Source: M3007 sp041741155 (GTDB lineage Bacteria > Bacteroidota > Bacteroidia > Chitinophagales > Saprospiraceae). Taken from it: a DNA stretch of 64,000 nucleotides. The notes under the pieces were generated by a model. That model did no database searches. It was given only the letters and a program-made list of their open reading frames with translations, and was not told the origin of the DNA. Both the position numbers and the translations under genes were made by a program. This document shows positions 17,201-26,068 of the stretch, one piece after another (position 1 is the first letter of the stretch; each line of letters opens with the position of its first letter). The stretch is taken from assembly GCA_041741155.1 (NCBI GenBank), contig JBGSKO010000174.1:17820-81819 (forward strand), read 5' to 3'.

Positions 17201-20200
17201 CTTGTCGCCGATCACCAGTCATATCTGGCTTTTCCCGGGTGGTATGCCGGCATCTTCTATCAGCCCTACGCCGCAAGACATCATGTATCCCGTGGGCTGC
17301 CACACCGTGACCCATACCGTGACCAATGGGTGTGGCTCGGCCACAGATACCGAGGAGTTTTGTGTGTTGCAAGGGCCCGCTATTAGTATAAGTGTAAATA
17401 AAACGGTAGTTTGCCTCGAGGATACGGTTACTGTTATCAATAACTCAATGGGCGACCAGCTGACCTACAATTGGAGTGTAAGTCCTTCGGGGCCGGTCTT
17501 TGTCCCGAATAATACTGCAACGGCGCCCAAAATTTTTATTCCGGATACCACTCAGATCGGCAATTATACGATCACGGCGCAGATCGGGAATCCGGAGTGC
17601 GACGCGGTGACGTGGGATACGGTGATCCGGGTATCGCAGCCGCCGACGGTGACTCTAGCGCCAATCCCTGACTACTGCGCCGGCGCCTCCATCACCCCTG
17701 ATGTAGAATACCTAATCCCACTCGATTTCATTGATTCCGTGCGCTGGTTTTTCCCGGGCGCAACCATGCCCGACCCACCGACTTCGAATCAGTTTATCCC
17801 GGGCACGGTCACATACACCAGCATCGACACTTACGAAATGTGCGTGGTCGTGTACAACCTTTGCGGGACGGACACAGCCTGTCAGACCTTCCGCATTCTG
17901 GAACCCTTGTTGGCTGAAGCCGTACTGGATGCCGATTCCAGTTGTTCCGTGCCGTTTACTACCGGCGTACAGAACAACTCTACCGGTGACGACAAAAACT
18001 ACTGGTGGACAGTGACCGGTCCTGGGCCGGTGACGTTCACGCCGAACATAGCGGAGCCGACCTTTGCGTTTACCCAGGCCGGCACCTACGTCCTGAAACT
18101 GGCTTTGTTCAACTCCGTGTGCGATTCGGTATTCTGGACGGATACCGTGACCATTTTGTTGCCGCCCACGGTAACCCTCACGGATTACACGGAGTTCTGC
18201 GAGTCCTTTTGCCTACTGCCCATGCCGACCTACAGCACGGGTACCATGCCTGTGGACAGTGTTTTTTGGACATTCCCGGGTGGTATGCCCGCAAGTTCCG
18301 CAGTATTGAATCCGTCCTGTGTGCAGTACCAGGACCAGGACGCCGGTACATACACCTACACCGTCACGGCGTTTAATGTGTGCGGTTCGGCGACGGCTTC
18401 GGATACCTTTGTGATTGACACCATCCCGGAAGTCAATTTGGGGCCACCGGACACGATTTGCCTGTCCGACGGCGTCACACAATTATTCCCGGCCACACCG
18501 GCCGGCGGAGTTTGGTCGGGGCCGGGTATTATCAATCCAACAGTCGGATTGTTCAATCCAGCGGCTATTACCCTGACGGGGCCGCTGACCACTGTGACGG
18601 TTACCTACACCTTTACCGATGGAGTTTGTGTGATCAGCAAAGACAAAACAGTGTTGGTCATTGACATGGGATTTGTGGACGCAGGCCCGGATGTAAACGC
18701 CTGCATTTCGGACACGGCCATTGTGCTGAATGGCGGCATTCCGGCCGGCGGCTGGTATGTGGGGCCTGGCGTGACGGATTCTGTCGGTATTTTCAGTCCG
18801 AGCAGCCTGCCGCAGGGCGCATACTTGGTGACGTATTACTACCAACTGCCTTTTACAGATTGCATTGGTTCAGACACCTTTACCGTTTATGTACGGCCCT
18901 TGCCTGTACCAAACTTCACGGTGACCGACAGCCTGTGCGTCAACGTGGCAGCTACCTACACCAACACGAGCACCGGCGCAAGCAAATACGTCTGGTTGTT
19001 CGATGACGGAGCGGTGTACACTACTACCAACGTTTCGCACGCGTTTACGACTACGGGGCTGCATACGGTCAAACTGATCGCCGAAACGCAGTACGGCTGC
19101 CGGGATTCTATAGAAAAACAAGTGTATGTGTCCGGTCCGCCGGAGGCATCGTTTGCGATGGACACCACGCAAGGCTGCGCCGTGCTGCCGATCAATTTTA
19201 CAAATACCAGCGTGGGGTACCAGTTCGTGCAGTACGCCTGGGATTTTGGAAATAATACTACCAGTACGTTGGAAAACCCCGGCACCCAGTATTACCAGCA
19301 AGGGTTGAAGGACATGTTGTACTTTATCACCCTGACCGCGACCAACCACTGCGGCACCGATACTTATCGCGATTCGGTACTGGTGTACCCCAAACCGCTG
19401 GCGGAGTTAAAATTGAGTAAAAACGAAGGATGCACCCCTCTGACGGTCCGATTCAACAACCTGACCCAGGGCCTGCCCGATTCGTTTGCATGGTACGTGA
19501 ACGACATGCTCTTCTTCACAGATACACTGCCTCCCGACCGGGTGTTCACCGCCGACGGCGTGGACAACGAGATTTACATTATCAAGTTGATCGCGTTCAA
19601 CGAATGCGGGACGGATACTGCCATACAGCAAATCACCGTCAAGCCCGACAGCATTCGCGTGTTTTTTAGTGTAGATCCAAACACGGGTTGCGAACCGCTG
19701 ACAGTGACCTTCGACAATTCTACCTCGCCGGATTCGCTTATCGTGTACAACTGGTATTTCGACCAGAACGACGACACGAGCACGGAGGAAGATCCCACAT
19801 ACACCTTTTTTGCCACGGGCGATACGATCACTCGGTACACCGTGACACTGGTGGCCAACAACGGCTGTTCAGAAAACAGTTATTCTACCGACATCACCGT
19901 GTACCCCGCGCCAAAAGTGTCGTTTACGGCACCCGACTATGTGTGTGCGGAAGACAGTGTACAGTTCATCAACACGTCCATTGATGTCAACGGTAACTTT
20001 TGGGAGTTTGGGGACGGCAATACCTCCACTGCCACGAATCCGATCCACATGTATGCATTTCCGGGGACGTACGTGGTCAAACTCACGGCCTATTCTGCCG
20101 CTACCGGCTGCCCAAATACGTTCACACGGACGATCAACATACGGCAATTACCTTCCCCAATTGTCTCGGCTAACCCGCTGTTTGGCTGTCCGCCGCTGAA

Positions 20201-21464
20201 CGTCAACCTGGTGAACCAGACCGCTAACCCAGGCAATTATTTCTACCGCTGGGACTTCGGCGATGGCAATACGGCAGTCGGGGCCAACCCGGGAACGCAC
20301 ACATACTACAACTCCGGGGATTACAAAATTACCCTTTGGGCGGTGGACGTGTTCGGTTGCGACAACGATACGGTATTTTCGAGCGTGCTGGTGTATCCGG
20401 TACCGGTGGCAGATTGCGAAATTGTGCAAGACGAACCTTGTGGTTTGCCGCAGGAGGTTTGTTTTCAAAACACCTCTACAGGTGCTTCCGGCTTCGAGTG
20501 GAACCTCGGCAACGGCGAAACATCGGTGCTGAACAACCCCTGCACGAGTTACGATGCAGCCGGCACCTACACGATTCAGATTATTGCTAAAAACGCGTTC
20601 CTCTGTACGGATATGATGGTCAAAACTTTCACCGCATACGACGTGCCCAAGGCGATGTTTGAAATTGAAGACACTGTAGGTTGTGTAGTGGAGCACGTAT
20701 TTTTCAAAAATACCTCACTGAATGCCGAGTATGCGCGATGGACGTTCCACAACGGAACCGACACTACATACAGCCCGACCTGGATTTACCCGAATACAGG
20801 CTACTACGGTATAAAACTGGTGGTGGGCAACGGCAGCGGTTGCGAAGACAGCATCCAATTCGACAGCCTGCTGCATATTTACCCCTCGCCGACGGCAGAT
20901 TTTTACTTCGACAAGGTGGATGCCGATCCGCCAAGCACGTACCAGTTCACCGACGATTCCAGCCTTGATGCCTTGTACTTTTTCTGGAATTTCGGCGACG
21001 GAAGTGCTATTTCAGAAGAAAAAGACCCAAAACACCGGTACTTGTCCAGTTTTGACAAAACGGTGTATCACTGGGTGATCAACCAATTCGGCTGCGCCGA
21101 TACGGCCACGGCAATCGTGGATTTGGATACGCTCGGCGCACTGTATGTGCCGAACATTCTGGAGCCAGCGAACAACACCCACCCGGAGAAGCAGATTTTC
21201 CTGCCTAAGGGAATCGGGCTGGCTGATTTTTACATTGCCATTTATGCACGTACCGGCCAATTACTATGGGAGTCTACATCATTGGATGGTGAGGGCATGC
21301 CAAATGAGCACTGGGACGGTAACTTCCTCGGGCAGGAAATGCCTGTCGGCGTGTACGTCTGGAAGGTTCACCGGGCCCGATTCATCGACGGTACGGATTG
21401 GGATGGCATGCTGGATGAGCAAGGAAAATTACGGCAAAGCGGGTATTTATATCTAGTGCGATAA
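14274..21464 (+). CDS. Giant PKD-repeat adhesin with type B T9SS sorting domain
   Basis: 2396 residues from ATG 14274 (signal peptide MKQVVIFLLIAAGVALRAEEGVAQG); the frame stays open back to 14205 but those residues precede the signal. The body is a long string of Ig-like PKD modules and relatives, recognisable by YLWDFGDGNTS, WDFGNNTTSTLENP, FWEFGDGNTSTATNP, YRWDFGDGNTAVGANP and NFGDGSAISEEKDP, each followed by a ...GTYTVKL... strand and usually a paired Cys. The last 100 residues (VPNILEPANNTHPEKQIFLP, WDGNFLGQEMPVGVYVWKV, GYLYLVR) form the gliding motility-associated sorting domain. It should be exported by T9SS with help from the SprF-like protein just upstream and act on the cell surface in adhesion or gliding. 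The first 1.3 kb is visibly AT-richer than the remainder. Confidence 0.9.
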   Translation: MKQVVIFLLIAAGVALRAEEGVAQGCNSDFTFVVSGCNVVSFTPDTVNPTFSYLWDFGDGNTSILSNPVHIFKSLGAGTQNFTVKLQVSAPTCDTTSTMHVVQVKQVPDAQIGDASGNDFLNCSDDGELTITNESSTKSTNVKYTIIWGDPNSMPPSSDTLMSPNFSGTLSHPYSIRARYFVKIIVEGSNGCVSSDSVSYIWSAEPKAAVAYASVNPICVPDSALIVISNFNNNTPNTQYFVRINDGSPGYTFNHPPPSTFQYPLTTSSCDTTSVINGITYNHAFQVSVTSITGCPNLTATNADGPIRTRTTPEADFTVDPFPVICQNDTVNVRNMSTSGLFWNSASNTCSNAMSVRWAIFPNSGYTITAGSLTDSVGFDATFPPGNYTIRLIVENRVNSNPNNSDPECRADTLIKFICILPIPQSNFNKSTAAGCAPLVVNLTNTSNTLGSCAPATYEWSAAFVSSDCGNMGDVQIISSTDTLLRVRFNLPGKYYVRLKVTNQCGMSEKLDSVTIAGSPTSEIPDIDNFCGSGNIDPFIESTNNCNGDTTTFSWTLTRLPSTVVWTSILQDPPEVPVNLPGTYVLTLVSSACSSTSVTKTFQVFPLPPVPLISANTPCPGDSLIFTNLNAAGLTCAWTGPNGFTSTDCDPVIFPAAPENAGQYCLTVTNSFVCTSSACITVNVLNRPSVNAQPSTDSICLGQSATFTVTGATTYTWRPLFSGPSFMIPANGIGPSITVTPTTIGTYLYEVTGRSGQNCVNWDTVTVVVLPLPVVSAGNPQTVCVNESRQLNGTPSTGGMGSWTGPANVINSSGLVNPNLNAPPGTHQVTYHFRDNNGCENSSTVSVCILPLPAATFAIDTTFGCDSLSVQTTNASNATNCVSPSYNWAVSYDDAPCQTGNGVWNFTVGNASSQQPGFKFTKPGTYTIQLTVTNQCGSSTATRVVTVAEKPRTTLDSIPDFCSVGKISPTSRNSSCLSPITSHIWLFPGGMPASSISPTPQDIMYPVGCHTVTHTVTNGCGSATDTEEFCVLQGPAISISVNKTVVCLEDTVTVINNSMGDQLTYNWSVSPSGPVFVPNNTATAPKIFIPDTTQIGNYTITAQIGNPECDAVTWDTVIRVSQPPTVTLAPIPDYCAGASITPDVEYLIPLDFIDSVRWFFPGATMPDPPTSNQFIPGTVTYTSIDTYEMCVVVYNLCGTDTACQTFRILEPLLAEAVLDADSSCSVPFTTGVQNNSTGDDKNYWWTVTGPGPVTFTPNIAEPTFAFTQAGTYVLKLALFNSVCDSVFWTDTVTILLPPTVTLTDYTEFCESFCLLPMPTYSTGTMPVDSVFWTFPGGMPASSAVLNPSCVQYQDQDAGTYTYTVTAFNVCGSATASDTFVIDTIPEVNLGPPDTICLSDGVTQLFPATPAGGVWSGPGIINPTVGLFNPAAITLTGPLTTVTVTYTFTDGVCVISKDKTVLVIDMGFVDAGPDVNACISDTAIVLNGGIPAGGWYVGPGVTDSVGIFSPSSLPQGAYLVTYYYQLPFTDCIGSDTFTVYVRPLPVPNFTVTDSLCVNVAATYTNTSTGASKYVWLFDDGAVYTTTNVSHAFTTTGLHTVKLIAETQYGCRDSIEKQVYVSGPPEASFAMDTTQGCAVLPINFTNTSVGYQFVQYAWDFGNNTTSTLENPGTQYYQQGLKDMLYFITLTATNHCGTDTYRDSVLVYPKPLAELKLSKNEGCTPLTVRFNNLTQGLPDSFAWYVNDMLFFTDTLPPDRVFTADGVDNEIYIIKLIAFNECGTDTAIQQITVKPDSIRVFFSVDPNTGCEPLTVTFDNSTSPDSLIVYNWYFDQNDDTSTEEDPTYTFFATGDTITRYTVTLVANNGCSENSYSTDITVYPAPKVSFTAPDYVCAEDSVQFINTSIDVNGNFWEFGDGNTSTATNPIHMYAFPGTYVVKLTAYSAATGCPNTFTRTINIRQLPSPIVSANPLFGCPPLNVNLVNQTANPGNYFYRWDFGDGNTAVGANPGTHTYYNSGDYKITLWAVDVFGCDNDTVFSSVLVYPVPVADCEIVQDEPCGLPQEVCFQNTSTGASGFEWNLGNGETSVLNNPCTSYDAAGTYTIQIIAKNAFLCTDMMVKTFTAYDVPKAMFEIEDTVGCVVEHVFFKNTSLNAEYARWTFHNGTDTTYSPTWIYPNTGYYGIKLVVGNGSGCEDSIQFDSLLHIYPSPTADFYFDKVDADPPSTYQFTDDSSLDALYFFWNFGDGSAISEEKDPKHRYLSSFDKTVYHWVINQFGCADTATAIVDLDTLGALYVPNILEPANNTHPEKQIFLPKGIGLADFYIAIYARTGQLLWESTSLDGEGMPNEHWDGNFLGQEMPVGVYVWKVHRARFIDGTDWDGMLDEQGKLRQSGYLYLVR

Positions 21465-21479
21465 GGTATTTGGCACGGT

Positions 21480-21544
21480 TACGCTTCATGTTTACGGAAC
21501 TTCTCGAGGTTTCGTAAACGTGAAGCGTAGCCAGGCCCTTTTTT
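21480..21544. terminator. Long hairpin between convergent genes
   Basis: Arms 21480-21496 and 21513-21529 (17 bp, one G-T pair) with a 16-nt loop; GCCAGGCCCTTTTTT follows on the plus strand. It ends the adhesin gene; because it is a near-perfect palindrome it could also serve the convergent lipoprotein gene. It may equally be a dispersed repeat. Confidence 0.65.
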
Positions 21545-24500
21545 ACCACCCCACTCTTACCCAATCCACCCCAACCACGGCCTTCCCGCCTGCGCCCTCG
21601 TTTTTCACTACAATAAACAGGTTTTGCAGGGCGCCGTCGCCGGGCAAGGCGGCGCGGTCTATCGGTAGTTCCGCAGCCGTAAGGCCGCCTGTGCCGCCGG
21701 CGGACGGTATGGTTGCCGAGCCGGCCAAACGCCCGTCTGGACCGCCAAGCCGCAACTCGATCTTGCCGCCGCCGGCGTGTTTGCGTTGTTCAGACACGTC
21801 AAGGGCTATGGTGACCGACTTCAGCCCGCGCAGGTCAATGTTTTTGAATACCAGACAGTCCGCGTTTTTTAGTTCCACAACGGTGGTTGTGGTGTTGTTC
21901 AGCGGGCGCTTGTAGGTAGCTGCGCCTTTCGAGAGGCTATCGGCTCCCTCGGCCTGCTGCTGCGCCGGGCGCAGGGCAATGGTTTCGCTGCCCGTTTGAG
22001 CCGGTTGGTCGGGTGCGCCGCGGTCGCTGTACGCCGCATGGAAAACGAAGGTGCCCGGGTCTTTGCCGGCAGGCGGGTTCAGCGTTTTTGATCCCTGCGT
22101 TTTTGGCGCTTCGGAATCGGCGACGGCGAGTATCCAGCGCACCATATCGGCCACATCCTTTGGCGCGAGTTGCGGGTGGGCACTCATGGCTACCTCACCC
22201 CACACGCCCTTGCCGCCTTTGATGATTTTTTCGGCTAAGTATTTCTGGGCCGATTTATCGTCTTTGTACCGTTTGGCGATGTCCTGGTAGGCCGGACCGT
22301 TGATTTTCCGATCCACAGCGTGGCAACTGCGGCAGTCGGATTCATCCACGAGTTTTTTGCCGCGCTCGAAGGGGACTGGTTTGGGTTTGATGCGCTTGTC
22401 AAGTTGGGTCAGTTTTTCGCCGGGTTGCAGGTAGTCGAAGTGCAGGAGCACATCGGCAGCCTGGATGCGGCCGTCGGCTAAGGAGCCGTCTTCCGGATCG
22501 GACACCTGCACGGCGTATTGCACCACGTCGCCGGGTTGGTAAAAACTGCGGTTTTTGCCGCCGAAGTCCCAGCGCACCGTGGGCGGGGCATTGCCGGCCG
22601 CCGTCTCGACTACCTCGTCGGTAGCACCGTCGCCGCGCATATAGTCAATACGGCTGAGGCAAGCATCGGGGTTCTGCGCGTACCATTCGGTGCCGTACTC
22701 CAGTACCCACAAGGAGCCTTTTTTGTCAATAAACATATCCACCGGGCGGGCGAGACGCACGTTAGGCGCCAGAGGCTGCATGTCGGTGTACTGATCCAGC
22801 GAGTCAATACCCACGGCCAGCATCCAGTTGCGCATCCACTCGTAAATGAGGACTTTGCCGTCGAAACGATCGGGGAACCGGGTTTCGGGCGGGTACTGGT
22901 CGCAATAGTATGCGGGGCCGGTCATGGCGCAGCGGGTACCGTTGGCCACGAGCGGAAATTCCTTCGAACTTTTGAACGGATACCAGATGAGCGGTTTCCG
23001 GGATGGCGGCAGCCGGCGGTCGCCGGTATTGTGGGGCGAGTCGTTGTACGGGCGCTCGGGGTCGAACCAGGGACCAGGCGTACCGGTTTCAAAATTGTAC
23101 TCACGGTAGGGCAGGTTCGGTCCGATGCAGTACGGCCAGCCGTAAAAACCGGCTGTGCGGGCGATATTGATCTCGTCGTAACCCTCGGGGCCGCGGGTGC
23201 TGTCGGCCACGCCCGCATCGGGCCCCGGTTCGCCCCAGACGAGCAGGCCGCGACGGTTGTCGAAGTCGAAGCGGAAGGGATTGCGGCAGCCCATGACGAA
23301 AATCTCCGGGCGGCCATTTCCACACCATACGTTGGCCCGCTGCGGGTAGTCGGCGGCGATGCTCACCGGCTGCGGCGCCCGCACCGGGTAGGCAATGCCT
23401 TCCAGCGCAGGATCAGTGGCTAAGTGCTGGCCGCCAGGCAGAACACGGATTTCTTTTTCGGCAAACAAATTTCCCGCCGGACACAGATACGAGCCGTCGG
23501 GCAGGGGTTTGATGCGCAGGATTTTGCCGCGCAAGTCCATCGAATTAGAGGCCGATTTTTGGGAGTCATACTGGCTTTTGTCGGGGCGCTCGTCGGTGGA
23601 CGAGTAGCCGTCGTCGTAGTGGTCGGTGTTGTCGCCCGTGGCAATGTACAGGTTGCCCTGAGCATCGAAACGCAGGCCGCCGCCGGCGTGGTAGTTGTGC
23701 ACACTCCGGTCGGTGGGCACTTCAAACAGTACACGTTCGGACTTTCGATCCAGCTCGTCGTTTTGGAACACGAAACGCGCCAGGCGGATCGAGCCTTTTT
23801 TCCCTTCGGGGGAATAGTACAGGTAAATCCAGTGGTTTTCGGCCCATTTCGGATCAATAGCCATGCCGAGTATGCCCTCTTCATTTTGGTGGTACACCTC
23901 AAATTCGCTCACGGTGCGGGTATTGCCGCCGGCGGGGTCGTACAGTTTCACGGCGCCGCGCCGCTCGATGAACAGGATTTTCCCGTCGGGAAACTGCCCC
24001 ATGCCCATGGGTTCATTCAAGTCGCATACCACGGAGGTTTTTACAAAACCAGTACCTGTAGTGACCTGGGCCATCGGTCGGTGGGCCTGGAACTGGAGCG
24101 GTTTGGCTTCGCCCACGGCGTATTGCAGGCCTCCGGCCAAATGCTGGAGGAATGCCGCCTCGGCGTACGCCACCGTCGGGTGTCCTATGGCGGTGAAAAA
24201 CGCGCGGCCGCCGTCGTACGCGTGGTACCAGGCCATGGGGTGCGACGGCCCCATTTTGCCGCCGGTGCAGGTCGTTTCGTCGAGGTTGAGCAGTATGTGC
24301 AGGTCAGGGCTGATGTCGGTGAGGTTGAACCACTCGTCGGTGCGCTGCCAGGTGGGGTCGAGGTGGCTGGTGGCCGGGTGTTCGCGGTCGGCGACCTGGA
24401 TAGTGGCAGCCTGCACGTCGGTGAGGCCATCGAAACGGCCGCCGACGAGTTTGGCGTACCAGGGCCAACTGTGCTCGGTGTCAATGGCGGTATGGATGCC

Positions 24501-24851
24501 CACGAAGCCACCGCCGGCCTGGATGTAGCGTTCGAACTCGATTTCCTGCGTGGGATTGAGCACGTCGCCGGCGGTGTTGAGAAATACCACGGCGGCGTAG
24601 CGGCGCAGGTTTTCTTCGGTAAACGCGTAGTTGTCCTCGGTCACATCGGCGTGCCAGCCCTTGTCGGTACATATTTTTTGCAGAGCCTCCACCGCGGCGG
24701 GCATGCACTCGTGGACGTAGAATTCGGATTTATTAAAAATGAGGACACGGGGTTTCCCGTCGTCGGAAGATGTACAGCGCAGACAAATGGCGGCAATTAG
24801 GATGGCAAAGGCAAAAAGGAATCGGGTACGCAGCAGCATTGTTTTATTCAT
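21543..24851 (-). CDS. ThuA / PQQ-type sugar dehydrogenase / cytochrome c / CBM6-like fusion lipoprotein
   Basis: 1102 residues from ATG 24851 (MNKTMLLRTRFLFAFAILIA); an upstream GTG or ATG at 24872 would add MPPTEPT only. The signal ends in ICLRC, a plausible lipobox. Domains in order: ThuA-like (about 25-235; VLIFNKSEFYVHECMP, GGGFVGIHTAIDTEHSWPWY), a glucose/sorbosone dehydrogenase beta-propeller (about 260-710; FPDGKILFIERRG, HNYHAGGGLRFDAQGNLYIA, FVMGCRNPFRFDFD), a PKD-like stretch, a cytochrome c domain with heme motif CRSCH (Cys840, Cys843, His844) and Met ligand candidates near AMSAHPQL, and a C-terminal beta-sandwich resembling CBM6 (about 930-1102). It probably oxidises sugars or glycans at the outer surface or periplasm and passes electrons to the attached heme. 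Substrate unknown. Confidence 0.9.
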   Translation of the reverse strand: MNKTMLLRTRFLFAFAILIAAICLRCTSSDDGKPRVLIFNKSEFYVHECMPAAVEALQKICTDKGWHADVTEDNYAFTEENLRRYAAVVFLNTAGDVLNPTQEIEFERYIQAGGGFVGIHTAIDTEHSWPWYAKLVGGRFDGLTDVQAATIQVADREHPATSHLDPTWQRTDEWFNLTDISPDLHILLNLDETTCTGGKMGPSHPMAWYHAYDGGRAFFTAIGHPTVAYAEAAFLQHLAGGLQYAVGEAKPLQFQAHRPMAQVTTGTGFVKTSVVCDLNEPMGMGQFPDGKILFIERRGAVKLYDPAGGNTRTVSEFEVYHQNEEGILGMAIDPKWAENHWIYLYYSPEGKKGSIRLARFVFQNDELDRKSERVLFEVPTDRSVHNYHAGGGLRFDAQGNLYIATGDNTDHYDDGYSSTDERPDKSQYDSQKSASNSMDLRGKILRIKPLPDGSYLCPAGNLFAEKEIRVLPGGQHLATDPALEGIAYPVRAPQPVSIAADYPQRANVWCGNGRPEIFVMGCRNPFRFDFDNRRGLLVWGEPGPDAGVADSTRGPEGYDEINIARTAGFYGWPYCIGPNLPYREYNFETGTPGPWFDPERPYNDSPHNTGDRRLPPSRKPLIWYPFKSSKEFPLVANGTRCAMTGPAYYCDQYPPETRFPDRFDGKVLIYEWMRNWMLAVGIDSLDQYTDMQPLAPNVRLARPVDMFIDKKGSLWVLEYGTEWYAQNPDACLSRIDYMRGDGATDEVVETAAGNAPPTVRWDFGGKNRSFYQPGDVVQYAVQVSDPEDGSLADGRIQAADVLLHFDYLQPGEKLTQLDKRIKPKPVPFERGKKLVDESDCRSCHAVDRKINGPAYQDIAKRYKDDKSAQKYLAEKIIKGGKGVWGEVAMSAHPQLAPKDVADMVRWILAVADSEAPKTQGSKTLNPPAGKDPGTFVFHAAYSDRGAPDQPAQTGSETIALRPAQQQAEGADSLSKGAATYKRPLNNTTTTVVELKNADCLVFKNIDLRGLKSVTIALDVSEQRKHAGGGKIELRLGGPDGRLAGSATIPSAGGTGGLTAAELPIDRAALPGDGALQNLFIVVKNEGAGGKAVVGVDWVRVGW

Positions 24852-24958
24852 AGTTGGTTCGGTTGGGGGCAATGCGAAAAGTGTACCGATTTTTTGGGAT
24901 GGTGGCTCTCCTCGGCTACACCGCCGCTTTAAATCCCTGATTTTTCAGCCTCAAGTCC

Positions 24959-24966
24959 TACTTTTG
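24959..24966 (+). promoter_or_regulatory. -7 box TACTTTTG for kdsD
   Basis: It matches TAnnTTTG and lies 22 bp before the GTG start, implying a leader of about 17 nt. No TTG at the expected -33 place. Confidence 0.5.
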
Positions 24967-24988
24967 CGCACAATTTTCAAATAAAGAC

Positions 24989-25969
24989 GTGGAAAACACC
25001 GAACAGAATACCCCGCTTGCTACTGCCCAACGCACCATTCGCATCGAAGCGGAAGCACTACATGCCTTAGCCGACAGCCTCGATGATACAACCGATTTTC
25101 TGGCCTGCATCGAAACCATCCACCGCAGCACGGGCCGGGTGGTGCTTACCGGTATCGGCAAAAGCGCCATTGTGGCTCAGAAAATCTCGGCCACGCTCAA
25201 CTCCACGGGCCAACCTGCCCTGTTTCTGCACGCCGCCGATGCCATACACGGCGACCTCGGTATGGTGCAACCCGGCGATGTGGTGGTGTGCCTGTCCAAA
25301 AGCGGCGAAACCGCCGAGGTGAAAGTGCTGGCGCCGCTTGTCAGAAACTTTGGAAACTGCCTGATCGCCATGACTGCCAACCGCGAAAGCACCCTTGCCC
25401 GTCAGGCTGATTTCGTGCTCTGGACGCCTGTGGAACAGGAAGCCGACCCCAACAACCTGGCGCCCACGGTCAGCACCACCGCCCAAATGGCCCTCGGCGA
25501 CGCGCTCGCCATGTCGCTGCTCATGCTGCGCGGGTTTTCGTCGGCCGATTTCGCCAAGTTTCACCCCGGCGGTGCGCTCGGCAAACAACTCTACCTGCGC
25601 GTGCACGAGCTCTGTGCCCTCAACGAGCGCCCTGCCGTATCTCCCGAAGCGACCCTTCGCGAAGTGATCCTCGAAATTTCCTCCAAACGCCTCGGCGCTA
25701 CGGCTGTGCTCGACCCAGCCGGCCACCTGCTGGGGGTCGTCACCGACGGCGATCTGCGGCGTATGCTCCAAAAAACCGCCGATATCGGCAACCTCACCGC
25801 GGGCCAGATCATGTCGCCCGCGCCCAAATCTATCGCCCCGGATGCGCTGGCGGTACACGCGCTGGCCCTCATGCGCCAGCATTCGATCTCCCAACTGCTA
25901 GTGCTCGACCACGGGCGCTACGTTGGTATGGTACACCTGCATGATTTGGTGCGGGAGGGGTTGGTGTAA
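24989..25969 (+). CDS. kdsD: KpsF/GutQ family D-arabinose-5-phosphate isomerase
   Basis: 326 residues from GTG 24989. Residues about 40-175 form the SIS sugar-isomerase domain (GRVVLTGIGKSAIVAQKISA, STGQPALFLHAADAIHGDLG, VVCLSKSGETAEV) and residues about 205-326 two CBS domains (LLGVVTDGDLRRML, ISQLLVLDHGRYVGMVHLHD). It converts D-ribulose 5-phosphate to D-arabinose 5-phosphate, the first step toward KDO for lipopolysaccharide. The length is that of full family members. It lies divergent from the dehydrogenase lipoprotein; no other KDO gene is adjacent, so it seems to stand alone. Confidence 0.93.
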   Translation: MENTEQNTPLATAQRTIRIEAEALHALADSLDDTTDFLACIETIHRSTGRVVLTGIGKSAIVAQKISATLNSTGQPALFLHAADAIHGDLGMVQPGDVVVCLSKSGETAEVKVLAPLVRNFGNCLIAMTANRESTLARQADFVLWTPVEQEADPNNLAPTVSTTAQMALGDALAMSLLMLRGFSSADFAKFHPGGALGKQLYLRVHELCALNERPAVSPEATLREVILEISSKRLGATAVLDPAGHLLGVVTDGDLRRMLQKTADIGNLTAGQIMSPAPKSIAPDALAVHALALMRQHSISQLLVLDHGRYVGMVHLHDLVREGLV

Positions 25970-25994
25970 CGTCATTTCAGGGGAAGGGGATACC

Positions 25995-26033
25995 GGATAG
26001 CTTTCCTGCAGGAAAAAAACTGCGATGCTATCC
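25995..26033. repeat. Inverted repeat between kdsD and the EAD11-like gene
   Basis: GGATAGC (25995-26001) and GCTATCC (26027-26033) enclose a perfect inner palindrome TTTCCTGCAGGAAA (26002-26015). It could be a terminator variant of kdsD or an operator of the next gene, whose near-consensus -7 box TAAATTTA is at 26042. Confidence 0.4.
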
Positions 26034-26068
26034 AAAAGACCTAAATTTACCCAAAATAGGCGGTGCCC

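Noticed and set aside
22518..24800. Long plus-strand frames opposite the dehydrogenase fusion
   Set aside because: Antisense to four recognisable domains; no independent motif.
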